A DNA stretch of 61,641 nt from Deltaproteobacteria bacterium (GCA_016874975.1 VGSQ01000004.1:1-61641), one strand, 5' to 3'. Positions 24,847-33,022 are shown, counted from the first letter of the stretch. The notes: generated from the sequence alone by a model not told the origin. Made by a program: numbers and translations.

Positions 24847-25619
24847 GGTGAACTCCCCCCGAACACGAAAACCTTCCCCCGGCCGCCCTGTCTTCAGCCG
24901 GCCGCGCCGTCACCCCGGCCGCGCGTTCCCTCATTTCCCTCAACGACTGCAGCAGGAAACGGCAGGCTTTCAGGCAGGTATATCGGCAGTCCCGCAATTT
25001 TCATGACTCCCCCCAAGACCGCCCACAGCCTGAAGTTGTTTTTCCGTCTTGCAAGACCGCCGGTTCTGCACCCCCTGGCTGACTCACCGCCGGCCTTCGC
25101 TGCCGGCGTCCTCTGCGCCACCGGGCGGGCGGCACCCGCCTTTCCGTCCCGGCAAAGTCTTGGGAGCGCGCCTTTCTTTCCCCCACAAGGGGGCCGGTGT
25201 TCTTCCGCCCTTCCGGTCCGGAGCGGTTATTGTGACCTCGGGAACAACAACTCCACAATCTCCCATCAGCCTCTCACAGGCTACATGGGGCTGGAGAGGA
25301 AATATTTTCGCGGTTCTCTTTGAGATACGACTTTAATTATACTAGAATATCAAGCAAGTATAATGATATTAATTCTGCATGAACAGGAAAAAATGTCACT
25401 TCCGGTTTCTTCCGGCCTTAACGTAACCTGAAGGAAAGCCACACGACCGCCGCTCCTGACTTTTTCCGCACCGGCCCCCCAGGTCTTCCTTGCACCGGGC
25501 ACAAACCGACAGAAGAGGCTTCCCCCGCAACACCCCCGCCCCCTCCCGGGAGATGCCCGGCATGAGAAGGCCGAACAGGCGTCCCCCGGTCCCTCTTCCG
25601 CCCGGACCGCCGGCGACCC
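24847..25619. other. Long intergenic region upstream of PBP1A
   Basis: No gene is supported. An AT-rich patch at about 25320-25385 contrasts with the GC-rich surroundings. It contains TATAAT on the plus strand (25359) and on the minus strand (25336), each with a weak -35; the minus-strand one could serve PBP1A with a leader of about 490 nt. The rest is GC-rich sequence whose only ORFs are shadows. Confidence 0.4.
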
Positions 25620-26234
25620 TCAGGGTTGGACGGCATCCACCTGGTAGCTCAGTTCGTAGCTCCCCCAGTCCTCGCTGGTGACGCCGCTCCTGGCGCTCCC
25701 CTGATAGCGGTCCCGGCCGGGGGCGATGGTCACCTTGACCAGTCCCTCCTCCCCGCTCTTCAGCACCCCGGCATGCACCGCCGCCCCGGCCAGGTCCGAG
25801 TCCAGGGTGTAGAAGTCCGTGCCCCAGACGGCGCCGCCGCCGATCTTGCCGGTGACCTTGAAGTACATCACCTCACCCGGCTGCAGGTTCTTAAAGCTGG
25901 ACAGATTGCCCGGGTTGGGCAGAATCTTGGCCCCCTTGAGCTTGGCCGCAATCTTCAGATGCTTGATCCGGTCCCGCACCGCCACCGCGCCGTCCAGGTT
26001 CCCCGCCTTGGTGAGGGCTTCCAGGAGGGCCTGCAGGTCGGCGAAAAGCTTCTCCCGCCGGGCGGCGATGTCCGCTTCGGCCTTTTTCAGCGTCTCCGCT
26101 TCAAAGACCTGGAATTCCTTGATGAGCTTGTCCGCCTCCGCCGGCGCGCCCTGGGAGAACGCCGGAGAAGCCGCGGCCGGAGAGATGCCCAGAACCAGAA
26201 GGATGCCCAGGCGCCAAAACAGTTGCCGTTTCAT
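25620..26234 (-). CDS. Secreted LCCL-domain protein
   Basis: A 204-aa exported protein: signal peptide MKRQLFWRLGILLVLGISPA, then a charged helical segment (EFQVFEAETLKKAEADIAAR, about residues 35-105, with GNLDGAVAVRDRI), then a C-terminal LCCL-like domain. The LCCL match rests on VWGTDFYTLDSDLAGAAVHA, GLVKVTIAPG, YQGSARSGVTSEDWGSYELS. Compared with animal LCCL domains the paired cysteines are absent, as is common in bacterial versions. ATG 26234 is preferred (GGAG spaced 6 nt); the track start four codons upstream overlaps the GGAGG. Probably binds a ligand in the periplasm; ligand unknown. Confidence 0.75.
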   Translation of the reverse strand: MKRQLFWRLGILLVLGISPAAASPAFSQGAPAEADKLIKEFQVFEAETLKKAEADIAARREKLFADLQALLEALTKAGNLDGAVAVRDRIKHLKIAAKLKGAKILPNPGNLSSFKNLQPGEVMYFKVTGKIGGGAVWGTDFYTLDSDLAGAAVHAGVLKSGEEGLVKVTIAPGRDRYQGSARSGVTSEDWGSYELSYQVDAVQP

Positions 26235-26412
26235 GGTGATCTCCATCCTCCTTTGTTGTCAGCCGACCCTCTCATGAATACATGGTTCCCACCCCCGGCA
26301 AGGTGGAAAAGCGCGGCATCTTCCTGCCCGAGGCCGGAACCGCTAAAGACGCGCCTGGCTGCGCCGGGGGATAACCTCACCCCCCGGCCTCCGGTCGGCG
26401 AAGGGAGGGGGC

Positions 26413-26790
26413 TCAATCCTCGTCCGACCAAGCCCCGTCGTCTTCCCCCGGCCCCCCCGCGCCCTGAGACCCGGACGCCTCCGCCATGGCCTCGTCGATG
26501 ATCTGGTCCACCTCGCCCGGGTAGTCCTCGCCCAACTCCTGGCCGAAGCGTTTGAAGATTCGGGCCATGCTGCGGGGGTCGCGATCGTCCAGTCCGCCCC
26601 GTTCGGCCAATTCGGCCAGGCGCTCCATGCGGGTCTCTTCCGAGACGGCCACCCGGAACCGGGACATCACCCGAGTCAGGCTGCGGCCGCCACAACGGGG
26701 GCACACGGGGGCCACGGGCTGGTCCCGTTTCAGGACCAGGTGCTCCGACACCCGCCCGCAATCGCTGCAATGGTATTCATAGATGGGCAT
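26413..26790 (-). CDS. FmdB-family zinc-ribbon protein
   Basis: A 125-aa protein. The N-terminal 50 residues form the FmdB/CxxC regulatory zinc ribbon: MPIYEYHCSDCGRVSEHLVL followed by VCPRCGGRSLTRVMS, giving two C-x2-C pairs. The C-terminal part is helical and acidic (GLDDRDPRSMARIFKRFGQE) with a disordered Gly/Glu/Asp tail. Members occur as putative regulators; no direct function is established here. The 166-bp gap to the LCCL gene argues against tight coupling. Confidence 0.88.
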   Translation of the reverse strand: MPIYEYHCSDCGRVSEHLVLKRDQPVAPVCPRCGGRSLTRVMSRFRVAVSEETRMERLAELAERGGLDDRDPRSMARIFKRFGQELGEDYPGEVDQIIDEAMAEASGSQGAGGPGEDDGAWSDED

Positions 26791-27247
26791 GAGAGGGCCC
26801 TGTCCGGGAAATTGTTTCCGTAGGGTGCGTCTTACACACCATCAGCCTGAGGGGTGGCGGTGGGCGGGGGGGGCCCAACCTGCCTGCACTTTCCTCCCCG
26901 GCTCCCAGGTGGAACCGGGAAACCCGAGATATGGGGCGGGCTTTGCCCAAGTCTGGAAGAACCTCCGGCTTCAGCCCGGCACAGGTGAGGACACCTGCGC
27001 CACCTGCGTTATTTTTGAGGCGTTGCTCCGGCCAAGCGGGAGCTTGGCGGGCAGGCCGTTTCCCAAGCCGGAGCTTGGGAACCAGAAAAAAAATGTCCCC
27101 CACTCAGCCCCAGCCCTCCCCGCCGCCGATTCATGCCAAGGGTGCGTGAGACGCACCCTACCTCAAGATTTCGGCACAATAGCCCGGCATCAAGGCGGGA
27201 ACAACATTCCCAAAACCCAGAACCCAAAACCTGACATCTGGCACCTG
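26791..27247. repeat. Repeat-filled intergenic region
   Basis: Contains TAGGGTGCGTC/GACGCACCCTAC palindromes (26821 and 27139), CCAAGCGGGAGCTTGG and CCCAAGCCGGAGCTTGGG palindromes (27035-27083), and a 7-bp-periodic tract (AAAACCCAGAACCCAAAACC, 27212-27245) abutting the stop of the M48 gene. No gene is supported. Confidence 0.6.
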
Positions 27248-28675
27248 TCAATTCACCCGCACCCGCATTCTCTCCAGGCGCGCCACCTGCCGGCGGGCCT
27301 CGGCGTAGCGGTGGTCCCCGGGGGTCAGGTGGGTCAGGGACTTTCTGAAGTGAAACAGCGCCGTGGGGTAGGCCCGGGCCCTGAGGCTGTGCAGGCCCAG
27401 ATAATAGTGGCCCGGCCCCAGCCGGCCCTTTTCCCCGTAAAGGGTCCCCAGGTTCAGGTAGACATCGATGAAAGTGGGGTTGAGGCGGTGCATCTTTTCA
27501 AACAGCGCCAGGGCCTGGTCCGTCTGCCGCCGCTCTTGGGCGATGCGCCCCAGGTAGTAGAGAATCACGTCATCCATGGGCCTGGCCTGGGAGAGTTCCC
27601 GGAAGAGGGGCTCCGCGTCGCCGAAACGGTTCCGCTCAAAGTAGTGGATGGCCAGGTCGCGTCGGATGAGGTAGTTACCCGGCGCCAGCTTCAGCGCCGC
27701 CTGGAAAGCGGCGGTGGCCTCCTCGGAACGCTCCAGGCGGGCCAGCGCCAGGGCCTTGCCGTAAGGGTAGAGGGCATTGCGGGGGTCTTTGAGGCCTTCC
27801 TGGGTCATGCGCCGCACCATCTGGTTCGCATTACCGTAAACAGCCTCGATTTTCACGGTGAAATAGGCAAACTCCGGGTTTTGCACGGCCGGCGGCAATT
27901 TCCCCTCGTTGGCCGCCAATTGATGGGCCAGATCCACCAGACGGTTTTCCAGATCGGGGTGGGTGCTGAGGTAAATGGGAATCTTGCCCCCTTCGAACCA
28001 CCGCTGCTTGTTCATCTTATTAAAGATGGAAATCATGTCCCGGGGATGGTAGCCGGCCTTGACCATGATCCTGAAACCCACGCTGTCGGCTTCCTGCTCA
28101 TGGTCCCGGCTGTATTTCAACATGGCCGATTCCCCTGCGGCCATGCTCCCCATCAACAGCGGCTGGGCCAGGGCCCCCCCCAGAAACACCGAGGCCAGGG
28201 CGGCGATGAGAGTGGCGGCGGTGACGAGCCTCGCCTTTTCCATGATCTTCGCCATGTGGCGTCCGGAGATGTGGGCGATCTCGTGAGCCAGCACCCCGGC
28301 CAGTTCCCCTTCCCGCTCCATCATCCGCAGAAAGCCCGAGGTAATGAAGATGTAGCCGCCGGGCACCGCAAAGGCGTTCATGGACGGCTCTTCCACGATA
28401 AAAAACTGGTATTGGAAGGCGGAGGAGCCGCTCTGGGCGGACAACTTCTGCCCCACCCGGTTCAGATAGGAGATCAGGAAGGGGTCCCGGCACAGGGGAT
28501 ATTGGTTCTGCACTTCCAGGAAAAATTCTTCACCGATCTGGCGCTCCTTGTCGATGGTCAGATCGCTCAGGAAAGCCGCGGCCGGTCGGACCAGGATGCA
28601 GACCCACAGAGCGGCCAGGAGCAGGGCCGACCCTTGGTTGCCGCCGGTCCGGTTTTTCAACGGGAAGTGCTTCAT
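27248..28675 (-). CDS. M48-family metalloprotease with TPR repeats (BepA-like)
   Basis: A 475-aa exported zinc protease. A signal peptide (SALLLAALWVCILVRPAAAF) is followed by a peptidase M48 domain with the zinc motif HEIAHISGRH (about residue 130) and the third-ligand region DHEQEADSVGFRIM. The C-terminal half contains TPR repeats (YGKALALARLERSEEATAAF, VILYYLGRIAQERRQTDQALA, FIDVYLNLGTLYGEKG). This domain order matches BepA/YfgC, which handles outer-membrane protein assembly. The track start is a TTG overlapping rsfS by 4 bp (TTGA); the ATG at 28675 gives a normal signal peptide. It follows rsfS directly. Confidence 0.9.
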   Translation of the reverse strand: MKHFPLKNRTGGNQGSALLLAALWVCILVRPAAAFLSDLTIDKERQIGEEFFLEVQNQYPLCRDPFLISYLNRVGQKLSAQSGSSAFQYQFFIVEEPSMNAFAVPGGYIFITSGFLRMMEREGELAGVLAHEIAHISGRHMAKIMEKARLVTAATLIAALASVFLGGALAQPLLMGSMAAGESAMLKYSRDHEQEADSVGFRIMVKAGYHPRDMISIFNKMNKQRWFEGGKIPIYLSTHPDLENRLVDLAHQLAANEGKLPPAVQNPEFAYFTVKIEAVYGNANQMVRRMTQEGLKDPRNALYPYGKALALARLERSEEATAAFQAALKLAPGNYLIRRDLAIHYFERNRFGDAEPLFRELSQARPMDDVILYYLGRIAQERRQTDQALALFEKMHRLNPTFIDVYLNLGTLYGEKGRLGPGHYYLGLHSLRARAYPTALFHFRKSLTHLTPGDHRYAEARRQVARLERMRVRVN

Positions 28676-28680
28676 GAGAC

Positions 28681-29079
28681 TCAAGAGGGAGGCGGCGGCG
28701 CTGCCCCGAGAAACTGCTCCAGGGGCGGCCGGTGCGCCTCTGACCAGAGACCCTCCAGATTGTAAAACTCCCGCAGGGCGGGACTCAGAAGGTGGATGAC
28801 CACGTCGTTGAAGTCCAGGAGCACCCAGCTTCCTTCCTCCAGCCCCTCGGTCCCCAAGGGCCTGCCGCCCACCTCCTTCAGGGCCTGGAGGAGGTAGTCC
28901 GCCAGGGCCAGGACCTGCCGCCTGGAAGCCCCGCTGACGATCAGGAAATAATCCGCAAAGCCGCAGAGTCCCCGGACATCCAGGACCACCGGATCCAGCC
29001 CCTTTTTGTCCGCCAGGGTCCTGACGGCCGCCGCCACCAGTTCCTCCGCTCCCGGGCCTTGCTGCGGGACCTTGCGCAC
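28681..29079 (-). CDS. rsfS: Ribosome silencing factor RsfS
   Basis: Binds L14 of the 50S subunit and blocks subunit joining under nutrient limitation. A 132-aa RsfS/Iojap domain protein with KKGLDPVVLDVRGLCGFADY, FLIVSGASRRQVLALADYL and WVLLDFNDVVIHLLSPALRE, the last two being diagnostic. The start read is GTG; the only good GGAGGGG lies about 30 nt upstream, so a non-ATG start slightly further up is possible. It sits 69 bp after nadD, the usual rsfS-nadD pairing. Confidence 0.94.
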   Translation of the reverse strand: MRKVPQQGPGAEELVAAAVRTLADKKGLDPVVLDVRGLCGFADYFLIVSGASRRQVLALADYLLQALKEVGGRPLGTEGLEEGSWVLLDFNDVVIHLLSPALREFYNLEGLWSEAHRPPLEQFLGAAPPPPS

Positions 29080-29148
29080 GGGCAGTTTGCGCCTGACCGC
29101 TCTCAGTGGCTCCCCTCCTTGCCGGTGGTCATCCCCGGCCTTGGTTCT

Positions 29149-29880
29149 TTATCGGTATAATCTGTTATCAAGTATATAGCGCCGCACCGTCTCGGGCAAG
29201 AGATAGCGCACCGACCGGCCGGCCCGGGCCAGAGTGCGGATGCGGGTGGCGGAAATGTCCAGCCGGGTGGTGGCCAGGAGCAGCACCCGCGACCCCGAGG
29301 GGTGGGTGAAACCCTCCCCTCCGGCCAGTTCCTGAAATTCAGGGTGCACTTCCCCCCGGAGCACCGTCCACAAATGGCTCCGGTCGTATCCCGGCCGATC
29401 CAGCACCGCGAAATGGCTCAGGGTGAACAGCTCCCGATAGTCCTTCCAGGTGGCGATCTCCAGGATGGCGTCCAGCCCCAGGACGTAATAGAGCTCCCCC
29501 TGGGGCCCCAGCTCCCGCCGCAGGTGTCGCAGGGTCTCCACCGTGTAAGACTTCCCCGGGCGCCCCCCTTCCAGGTCGGAGACCGCCAGCACCGGATGCT
29601 CCCCCACCGCCAGCCGGGTCATGGCCAGGCGCGCCTCAAAGGGCGTCAGCCCCGGCCGGGCCTTGTGGGGCGGCGCCGCCGCGGGCATGAACCAGAGGCG
29701 CGTCAGGCCCAGGGCCTCGGCCACCTCCTCCCCCGCCCGCAGATGCCCGTAGTGGATGGGGTCGAAGGTGCCGCCGAAGATGCCCAGGCGGGAGGGCGCA
29801 TGGGCGTGGGAAGTGACGTCCACGTCGCCCCCCCAACCCTTTCCCGCTGCACCTTCAGGTCCTGATCTGGCCCGAGCCAT
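29149..29880 (-). CDS. nadD: Nicotinate-nucleotide adenylyltransferase
   Basis: Transfers AMP from ATP to nicotinate mononucleotide in NAD synthesis. The nucleotidyltransferase motif [20 protein letters not shown] (H-x-G-H) appears near residue 33, and [13 protein letters not shown] (the ISxTxIR motif) is near the C-terminus; [20 protein letters not shown] lies between. The ATG at 29880 overlaps proA by 26 bp; a GTG at 29823 preceded by GGGGGG would remove an atypical 19-residue extension and is a fair alternative. The gene order proB-proA-nadD-rsfS is common in related bacteria. Confidence 0.93.
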   Translation of the reverse strand: MARARSGPEGAAGKGWGGDVDVTSHAHAPSRLGIFGGTFDPIHYGHLRAGEEVAEALGLTRLWFMPAAAPPHKARPGLTPFEARLAMTRLAVGEHPVLAVSDLEGGRPGKSYTVETLRHLRRELGPQGELYYVLGLDAILEIATWKDYRELFTLSHFAVLDRPGYDRSHLWTVLRGEVHPEFQELAGGEGFTHPSGSRVLLLATTRLDISATRIRTLARAGRSVRYLLPETVRRYILDNRLYR

Positions 29881-31111
29881 AGGCGATGAACTTGGTGGTG
29901 GTCAGCTCCTCCAGGCCCATGGGCCCGAAGGCGTGCAGTTTGCTGGTGGAGATGCCGATCTCCGCCCCCAGCCCCAGCTCCCCCCCGTCGTTGAAGCGGG
30001 TGGAGGCGTTCACCAGCACCAGGGAGGAGTCCACTTCGGTCAGAAACCGCTGAGCCCGGTCGAAGTCCCGGGTGATGATGGCCTCGGTGTGGTTGGAGCC
30101 GTAGCGGGCGATGTGGGCCAACGCCGCGTCCATATCCGGCGCCACCTTGACGGCCAGAATCAAGTCCAGGAACTCGCAGCCCCAGTCCTCTTCGGCCGCA
30201 GGCTTCACCTGCGGGTCGATTTTTAGGGTGGCCGGGCAGCCCCGGAGCTCCACCCCGGCCTCCCGCAAGCGGGCGTGCATGCGGGGCAGAAAGGCCGGCG
30301 CCGCGGCTTCGTGCACCAGCAGGGTCTCCATGGCGTTGCACACCCCGGGCCGCTGCACCTTGGCGTTGAAGCACACCGTTTCCGCCAGGTCCAGGTCCGC
30401 GCCCTCGTCCACGAAGATGTGGCACACCCCTTTGTAGTGCTTCAGCACGGGAATGCGGGAGTGTTCGGCCACGAAGCGGATGAGCCCCTCGCCCCCCCGG
30501 GGGATGATGAGGTCCACCAGTTCGTCCTGCTTCAGGAGCTCCAGGGTGGCCTCCCGGGCCACGCTGGGCACCACCTGGATGGCCCCCGGCGGGATGCCCG
30601 CCTCGGACAGGGCCTCCTGCATCACCGTGGCCAGGGCCACGTTGGAGTGCAGGGCCTCCTTGCCGCCTTTCAGGATCACCGCGTTGCCGCTCTTCAGGCA
30701 CAGGGCCGCGGCGTCCACGGTGACGTTGGGCCGGGATTCGTAGATGATGCCCACCACCCCCAGGGGGATGCGCACCCGCCCCACCAGCAGGCCGTTGGGC
30801 CGGCGCCACATTTTGGTGACCTCCCCCACGGGGTCGGGCAGCGCCGCCACTTCGGCCAGGCCCTTCACCATGGAGTTGATTACCTTGTCGGAGAGCGTCA
30901 GCCGGTCGATGAAGGCCGCGCCCATCCCCGCCTCCCGGGCCGCGGTCACGTCCCGGGCGTTTTCCGCCTGGATTTCGGCCTTAAATTCCAGCAGAAACTC
31001 CGCCATGCTCAGCAGCACCCGGTCCTTGACGCCCCGGGTGAGGCTCCGGAGCGGCCCGGCCGCGTCCCGCGCGGCCCGGGAAATTTCGGCGATCATTTTG
31101 GGGATATCCAT
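29855..31111 (-). CDS. proA: Glutamate-5-semialdehyde dehydrogenase (gamma-glutamyl phosphate reductase)
   Basis: Reduces gamma-glutamyl phosphate with NADPH, second step of proline synthesis; 418 aa, normal length. Motifs: [55 protein letters not shown], and the catalytic Cys region [16 protein letters not shown]. The C-terminus [20 protein letters not shown] is also typical. The start follows a decayed hicA-like stub by 30 bp. The partner proB is on the same strand but 2.3 kb upstream, so the usual proBA coupling is broken here. Confidence 0.96.
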   Translation of the reverse strand: MDIPKMIAEISRAARDAAGPLRSLTRGVKDRVLLSMAEFLLEFKAEIQAENARDVTAAREAGMGAAFIDRLTLSDKVINSMVKGLAEVAALPDPVGEVTKMWRRPNGLLVGRVRIPLGVVGIIYESRPNVTVDAAALCLKSGNAVILKGGKEALHSNVALATVMQEALSEAGIPPGAIQVVPSVAREATLELLKQDELVDLIIPRGGEGLIRFVAEHSRIPVLKHYKGVCHIFVDEGADLDLAETVCFNAKVQRPGVCNAMETLLVHEAAAPAFLPRMHARLREAGVELRGCPATLKIDPQVKPAAEEDWGCEFLDLILAVKVAPDMDAALAHIARYGSNHTEAIITRDFDRAQRFLTEVDSSLVLVNASTRFNDGGELGLGAEIGISTSKLHAFGPMGLEELTTTKFIAYGSGQIRT

Positions 31112-31141
31112 AAGCTCCCTGCGGTGAGGAAATAGCTGCCG

Positions 31142-31216
31142 CTAATCAACATCTTTCTCTTCGAGCCCCGCCATCTTCAGAAGATGACGCAGCAGCCCGG
31201 TTTTCAAAGGAACATT
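31142..31216 (-). pseudogene. hicA toxin gene, C-terminal remnant
   Basis: Minus-strand frame ending at TAG: INVPLKTGLLRHLLKMAGLE then EKDVD. This resembles the HicA C-terminus (V-P-x-H...-L-x-x-G-x-L-x-x-I-L-K-x-A-G-L). The frame is cut at 31217, exactly where the MITE-B copy begins. On the far side of the nest, 24 bp after the hicB stop, ATGAAAATTAATTCC (31611-31625) could be the old hicA start. The double-stranded-RNA-binding core with the catalytic His is absent, so no active toxin is expected. Identification rests on about 24 residues. Confidence 0.5.
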
Positions 31217-31369
31217 GATGGAATCGTAAAAAGTAAAAAAGGCCGTACTATCTCCAAAAGGTGGCTCTCGCTGCCATTGATAACTGATTGATTTGCCTCA
31301 TTAACCCCCTCTCCCCCCGGAGGGGGGAGAGGGAGAATGATCGGGGTTTTTTCCCTCTCCCCCGATGGG
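31217..31369. mobile_element. MITE-B, second copy (left part, interrupted)
   Basis: Opposite orientation to 10699-10851. It starts GATGGAATCGTAAAAAGT and matches the first copy at roughly 90% over about 87 bp (for example TGGCTCTCGCTG and TTGATAACTGATTGAT). CCCTCTCCCC palindrome modules follow. MITE-A is inserted in that module; its continuation GGAGAGGGTCAGGGTGAGGG resumes at 31591. The distal terminal repeat is missing. Confidence 0.7.
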
Positions 31370-31579
31370 CATTGGCGCTAACTTAAGAAAAAACCAGTTT
31401 ACATCATAACATACCGATTTTACTTAAAATCCCCCTAAATCCCCCTTTCCCAAAGGGGGACTTCGGGTCACCGACTGCTCATTCCCCCCTTTGGCAAAGG
31501 GGGGTAAGGTGTGATTTATCTTGACTGTTCAACAGGTTACCCTTGTCATACCCGCTGCTTGCTTAAGTTAGCGCCAATG
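31370..31579. mobile_element. MITE-A, copy 1 (210 bp)
   Basis: Perfect 18-bp terminal inverted repeats: CATTGGCGCTAACTTAAG at the left and CTTAAGTTAGCGCCAATG at the right. The 11-bp direct repeat CCCCCGATGGG flanks both sides. The reverse complement of 53248-53457 matches with about seven substitutions and no gaps. The interior contains CCCCCTTTCCCAAAGGGGG and CCCCCCTTTGGCAAAGGGG hairpins and no coding frame. Confidence 0.88.
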
Positions 31580-31649
31580 CCCCCGATGGGGGAGAGGGTC
31601 AGGGTGAGGGGGAATTAATTTTCATCTGCGGTTATTTCAATGCATGAAT

Positions 31650-31826
31650 TCAAAAGCTTATGAGATAATGTGCCAAATCCACAGAAAGACACCCCTCAAC
31701 GGCCTCGTATAGATTTTTGAGCAATTCCTCGAGGGTTTCCCCCTGGGTGGCGCAGCCCGGAATAGCCGGCACCCCGGCCCAGTAGCCCCCTTCCTCGGCC
31801 TCATGGATGACGACTTTGATCTTCAT
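31650..31826 (-). CDS. hicB: HicB-family antitoxin (orphan)
   Basis: Too short for the ORF track: 58 aa, starting MKIKVVIHEAEEGGYWAGVP and continuing AIPGCATQGETLEELLKNLY then EAVEGCL. The pattern (strand, E-E-G-G-Y-W-A, P-x-x-P-G-C-x-T-x-G-x-T-x-E-E, helix) is that of the HicB RNase-H-like antitoxin fold. There is no DNA-binding C-terminal domain, as in short HicB forms. Downstream on the same strand, where hicA should be, lie nested MITEs and a hicA-like stub. It is probably a leftover antitoxin, possibly able to neutralise a HicA elsewhere. Confidence 0.78.
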   Translation of the reverse strand: MKIKVVIHEAEEGGYWAGVPAIPGCATQGETLEELLKNLYEAVEGCLSVDLAHYLISF

Positions 31827-31953
31827 ATCATCCTCACTTAAGACTTCGCAGCAGATAACCGGAAACGGTTTATGGTCCCTGCCTACACAGGCTTACGGCG
31901 TTTTCTTACCCGGGAAAGGGAATGACCGACGCTCCTTCGCCGCCTCCATCTTC

Positions 31954-32229
31954 CTAGTCGTCGGCAGGAACGTCCTTCTCATCCAAGGGGGTTGCCTGCA
32001 GGGCCGCCAGCGCCTCCCGGGCCCGCTTCTCGTCCTCCTTGGCCACCAGCAGGCGCACGCCCTGGAGCCACTGGAGCACCGGGTAGGCCCCGCCGGCGTC
32101 GTCCAGGGAGACGAAGGCCTCGATGCCCTCGCCCTCCAGGAACCCCGCGGCCATCTCCGCCGCCACCCGGTTGGGGAAGGTGGCGACGACTTCCAGTTCC
32201 TGTTCTTCATCATGGTCTGCTGCGGACAT
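31954..32229 (-). CDS. DUF2007 family protein
   Basis: A 91-aa protein with one ferredoxin-like DUF2007 domain: LEVVATFPNRVAAEMAAGFL, EGEGIEAFVS, and VRLLVAKEDEKRAREALAAL. These small proteins are annotated as putative signal-transducing or PII-like, without proven role. GGGGAG precedes the ATG. It sits in the block between proB and proA with toxin-antitoxin-like genes, and about 75 bp after the MNT gene. Confidence 0.85.
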   Translation of the reverse strand: MSAADHDEEQELEVVATFPNRVAAEMAAGFLEGEGIEAFVSLDDAGGAYPVLQWLQGVRLLVAKEDEKRAREALAALQATPLDEKDVPADD

Positions 32230-32304
32230 GGCGCTCCCCTTGCTGGTTTAAAACCAGGAGGCTGGTCGTGTATCAACGGGCGGGTCCTGCCCTACCTTTA
32301 ACGC

Positions 32305-32676
32305 TCACATAAAACCCGGCCCGCCCCAAACCCACACCATTTCCCGGGCCAGGGTCCCGAAGGCAGAACGGGTCTGGACCAGGTGCAGCCATTCTTCCCG
32401 GCTGTACGTCAGCACATCGGCGGGCACGGGGAGGTCCCGGGTGTCCCAGGCCGCGGCCCGCATTTCAAAAGGCTTGGCTGATTGCTCCACCACGATGACC
32501 ACGTCCAGGTCGCTCCCCACCCCCCAGTCGCCCCGGGCGTAGGAGCCGAAATAGCCGACGCCGAGCACCTCCGGGTGCGCCCGGGCCAGGTCCGCGGCCC
32601 ACCGGCGCATGGCGGCCGCCACCGCCTGGGCGTCAGGCCATCTGAAGACGGACGAAGTCAAGGATCTCGTAGGCAT
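32305..32676 (-). CDS. MNT-type nucleotidyltransferase (antitoxin-like)
   Basis: A 123-aa minimal nucleotidyltransferase. The motif GVGYFGSYARGDWGVGSDLD then VVIV gives G-S-x(n)-D-x-D, with the two metal-binding Asp. A third acidic position is likely in LPVPADVLTYSREEW. It overlaps the HEPN gene by 44 bp (alternative later starts would shorten this). HEPN-MNT pairs act as toxin-antitoxin systems in which the MNT partner AMPylates the HEPN RNase; the assignment here comes from family and order. Confidence 0.85.
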   Translation of the reverse strand: MPTRSLTSSVFRWPDAQAVAAAMRRWAADLARAHPEVLGVGYFGSYARGDWGVGSDLDVVIVVEQSAKPFEMRAAAWDTRDLPVPADVLTYSREEWLHLVQTRSAFGTLAREMVWVWGGPGFM

Positions 32677-33022
32677 AGTCCAGAGCCGCCTCGCTGTGCA
32701 GCGGGCCGTAATGTTCGAAGGGCGCGCCCTCCGGGTGGCTGTTGGGATAACGGGCCGGAATATAAAAATTGTCCAGAATCTTTGCCTTTTCGATCAGATC
32801 ACCAGGCGCCGCGGCCGCAGCCGGCAATTCCAGGAGCAGCCGGGCCACCACGCGCCCCCAGGCCTCCTGCCCGTGGTGCAGGTGCAAAGCCTTGACAGCC
32901 TTTTCCGCCCCCTGGTGGGCGGCAAAGCAGGCCCATTCGTGGCGCCCGGCGGCCTGGGAATCCTTCGCCTGCTCCAGGTCCCGCACCGCCTGCTTCAACC
33001 AATCCCGGGCCCGACTGACCAT
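32633..33022 (-). CDS. HEPN-domain protein (toxin-like RNase)
   Basis: A 129-aa all-helical HEPN protein: RARDWLKQAVRDLEQAKDSQ, HEWACFAAHQGAEKAVKALH (the A-x-Q-x-A-E-K motif), and NFYIPARYPNSHPEGAP. The R-Y-P-N-S-H string fits the R-x4-6-H catalytic motif of HEPN ribonucleases. The ATG at 33022 has GAGGGGG upstream and fits the family better than the track start. Order HEPN then overlapping MNT is the standard arrangement. Confidence 0.85.
   Translation of the reverse strand: MVSRARDWLKQAVRDLEQAKDSQAAGRHEWACFAAHQGAEKAVKALHLHHGQEAWGRVVARLLLELPAAAAAPGDLIEKAKILDNFYIPARYPNSHPEGAPFEHYGPLHSEAALDYAYEILDFVRLQMA

Noticed and set aside
22330-25323. 997-aa plus-strand ORF opposite PBP1A
   Set aside because: It is antisense to a gene with full PBP motifs, is rich in Gly, His, Pro and Gln, and has no domain. 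It is typical of GC-rich shadow frames.
31321-31620. CRISPR-like repeat array
   Set aside because: The repeated C/G-run units are palindromic, irregularly spaced and explained by MITE-A and MITE-B; there are no spacers or cas genes.
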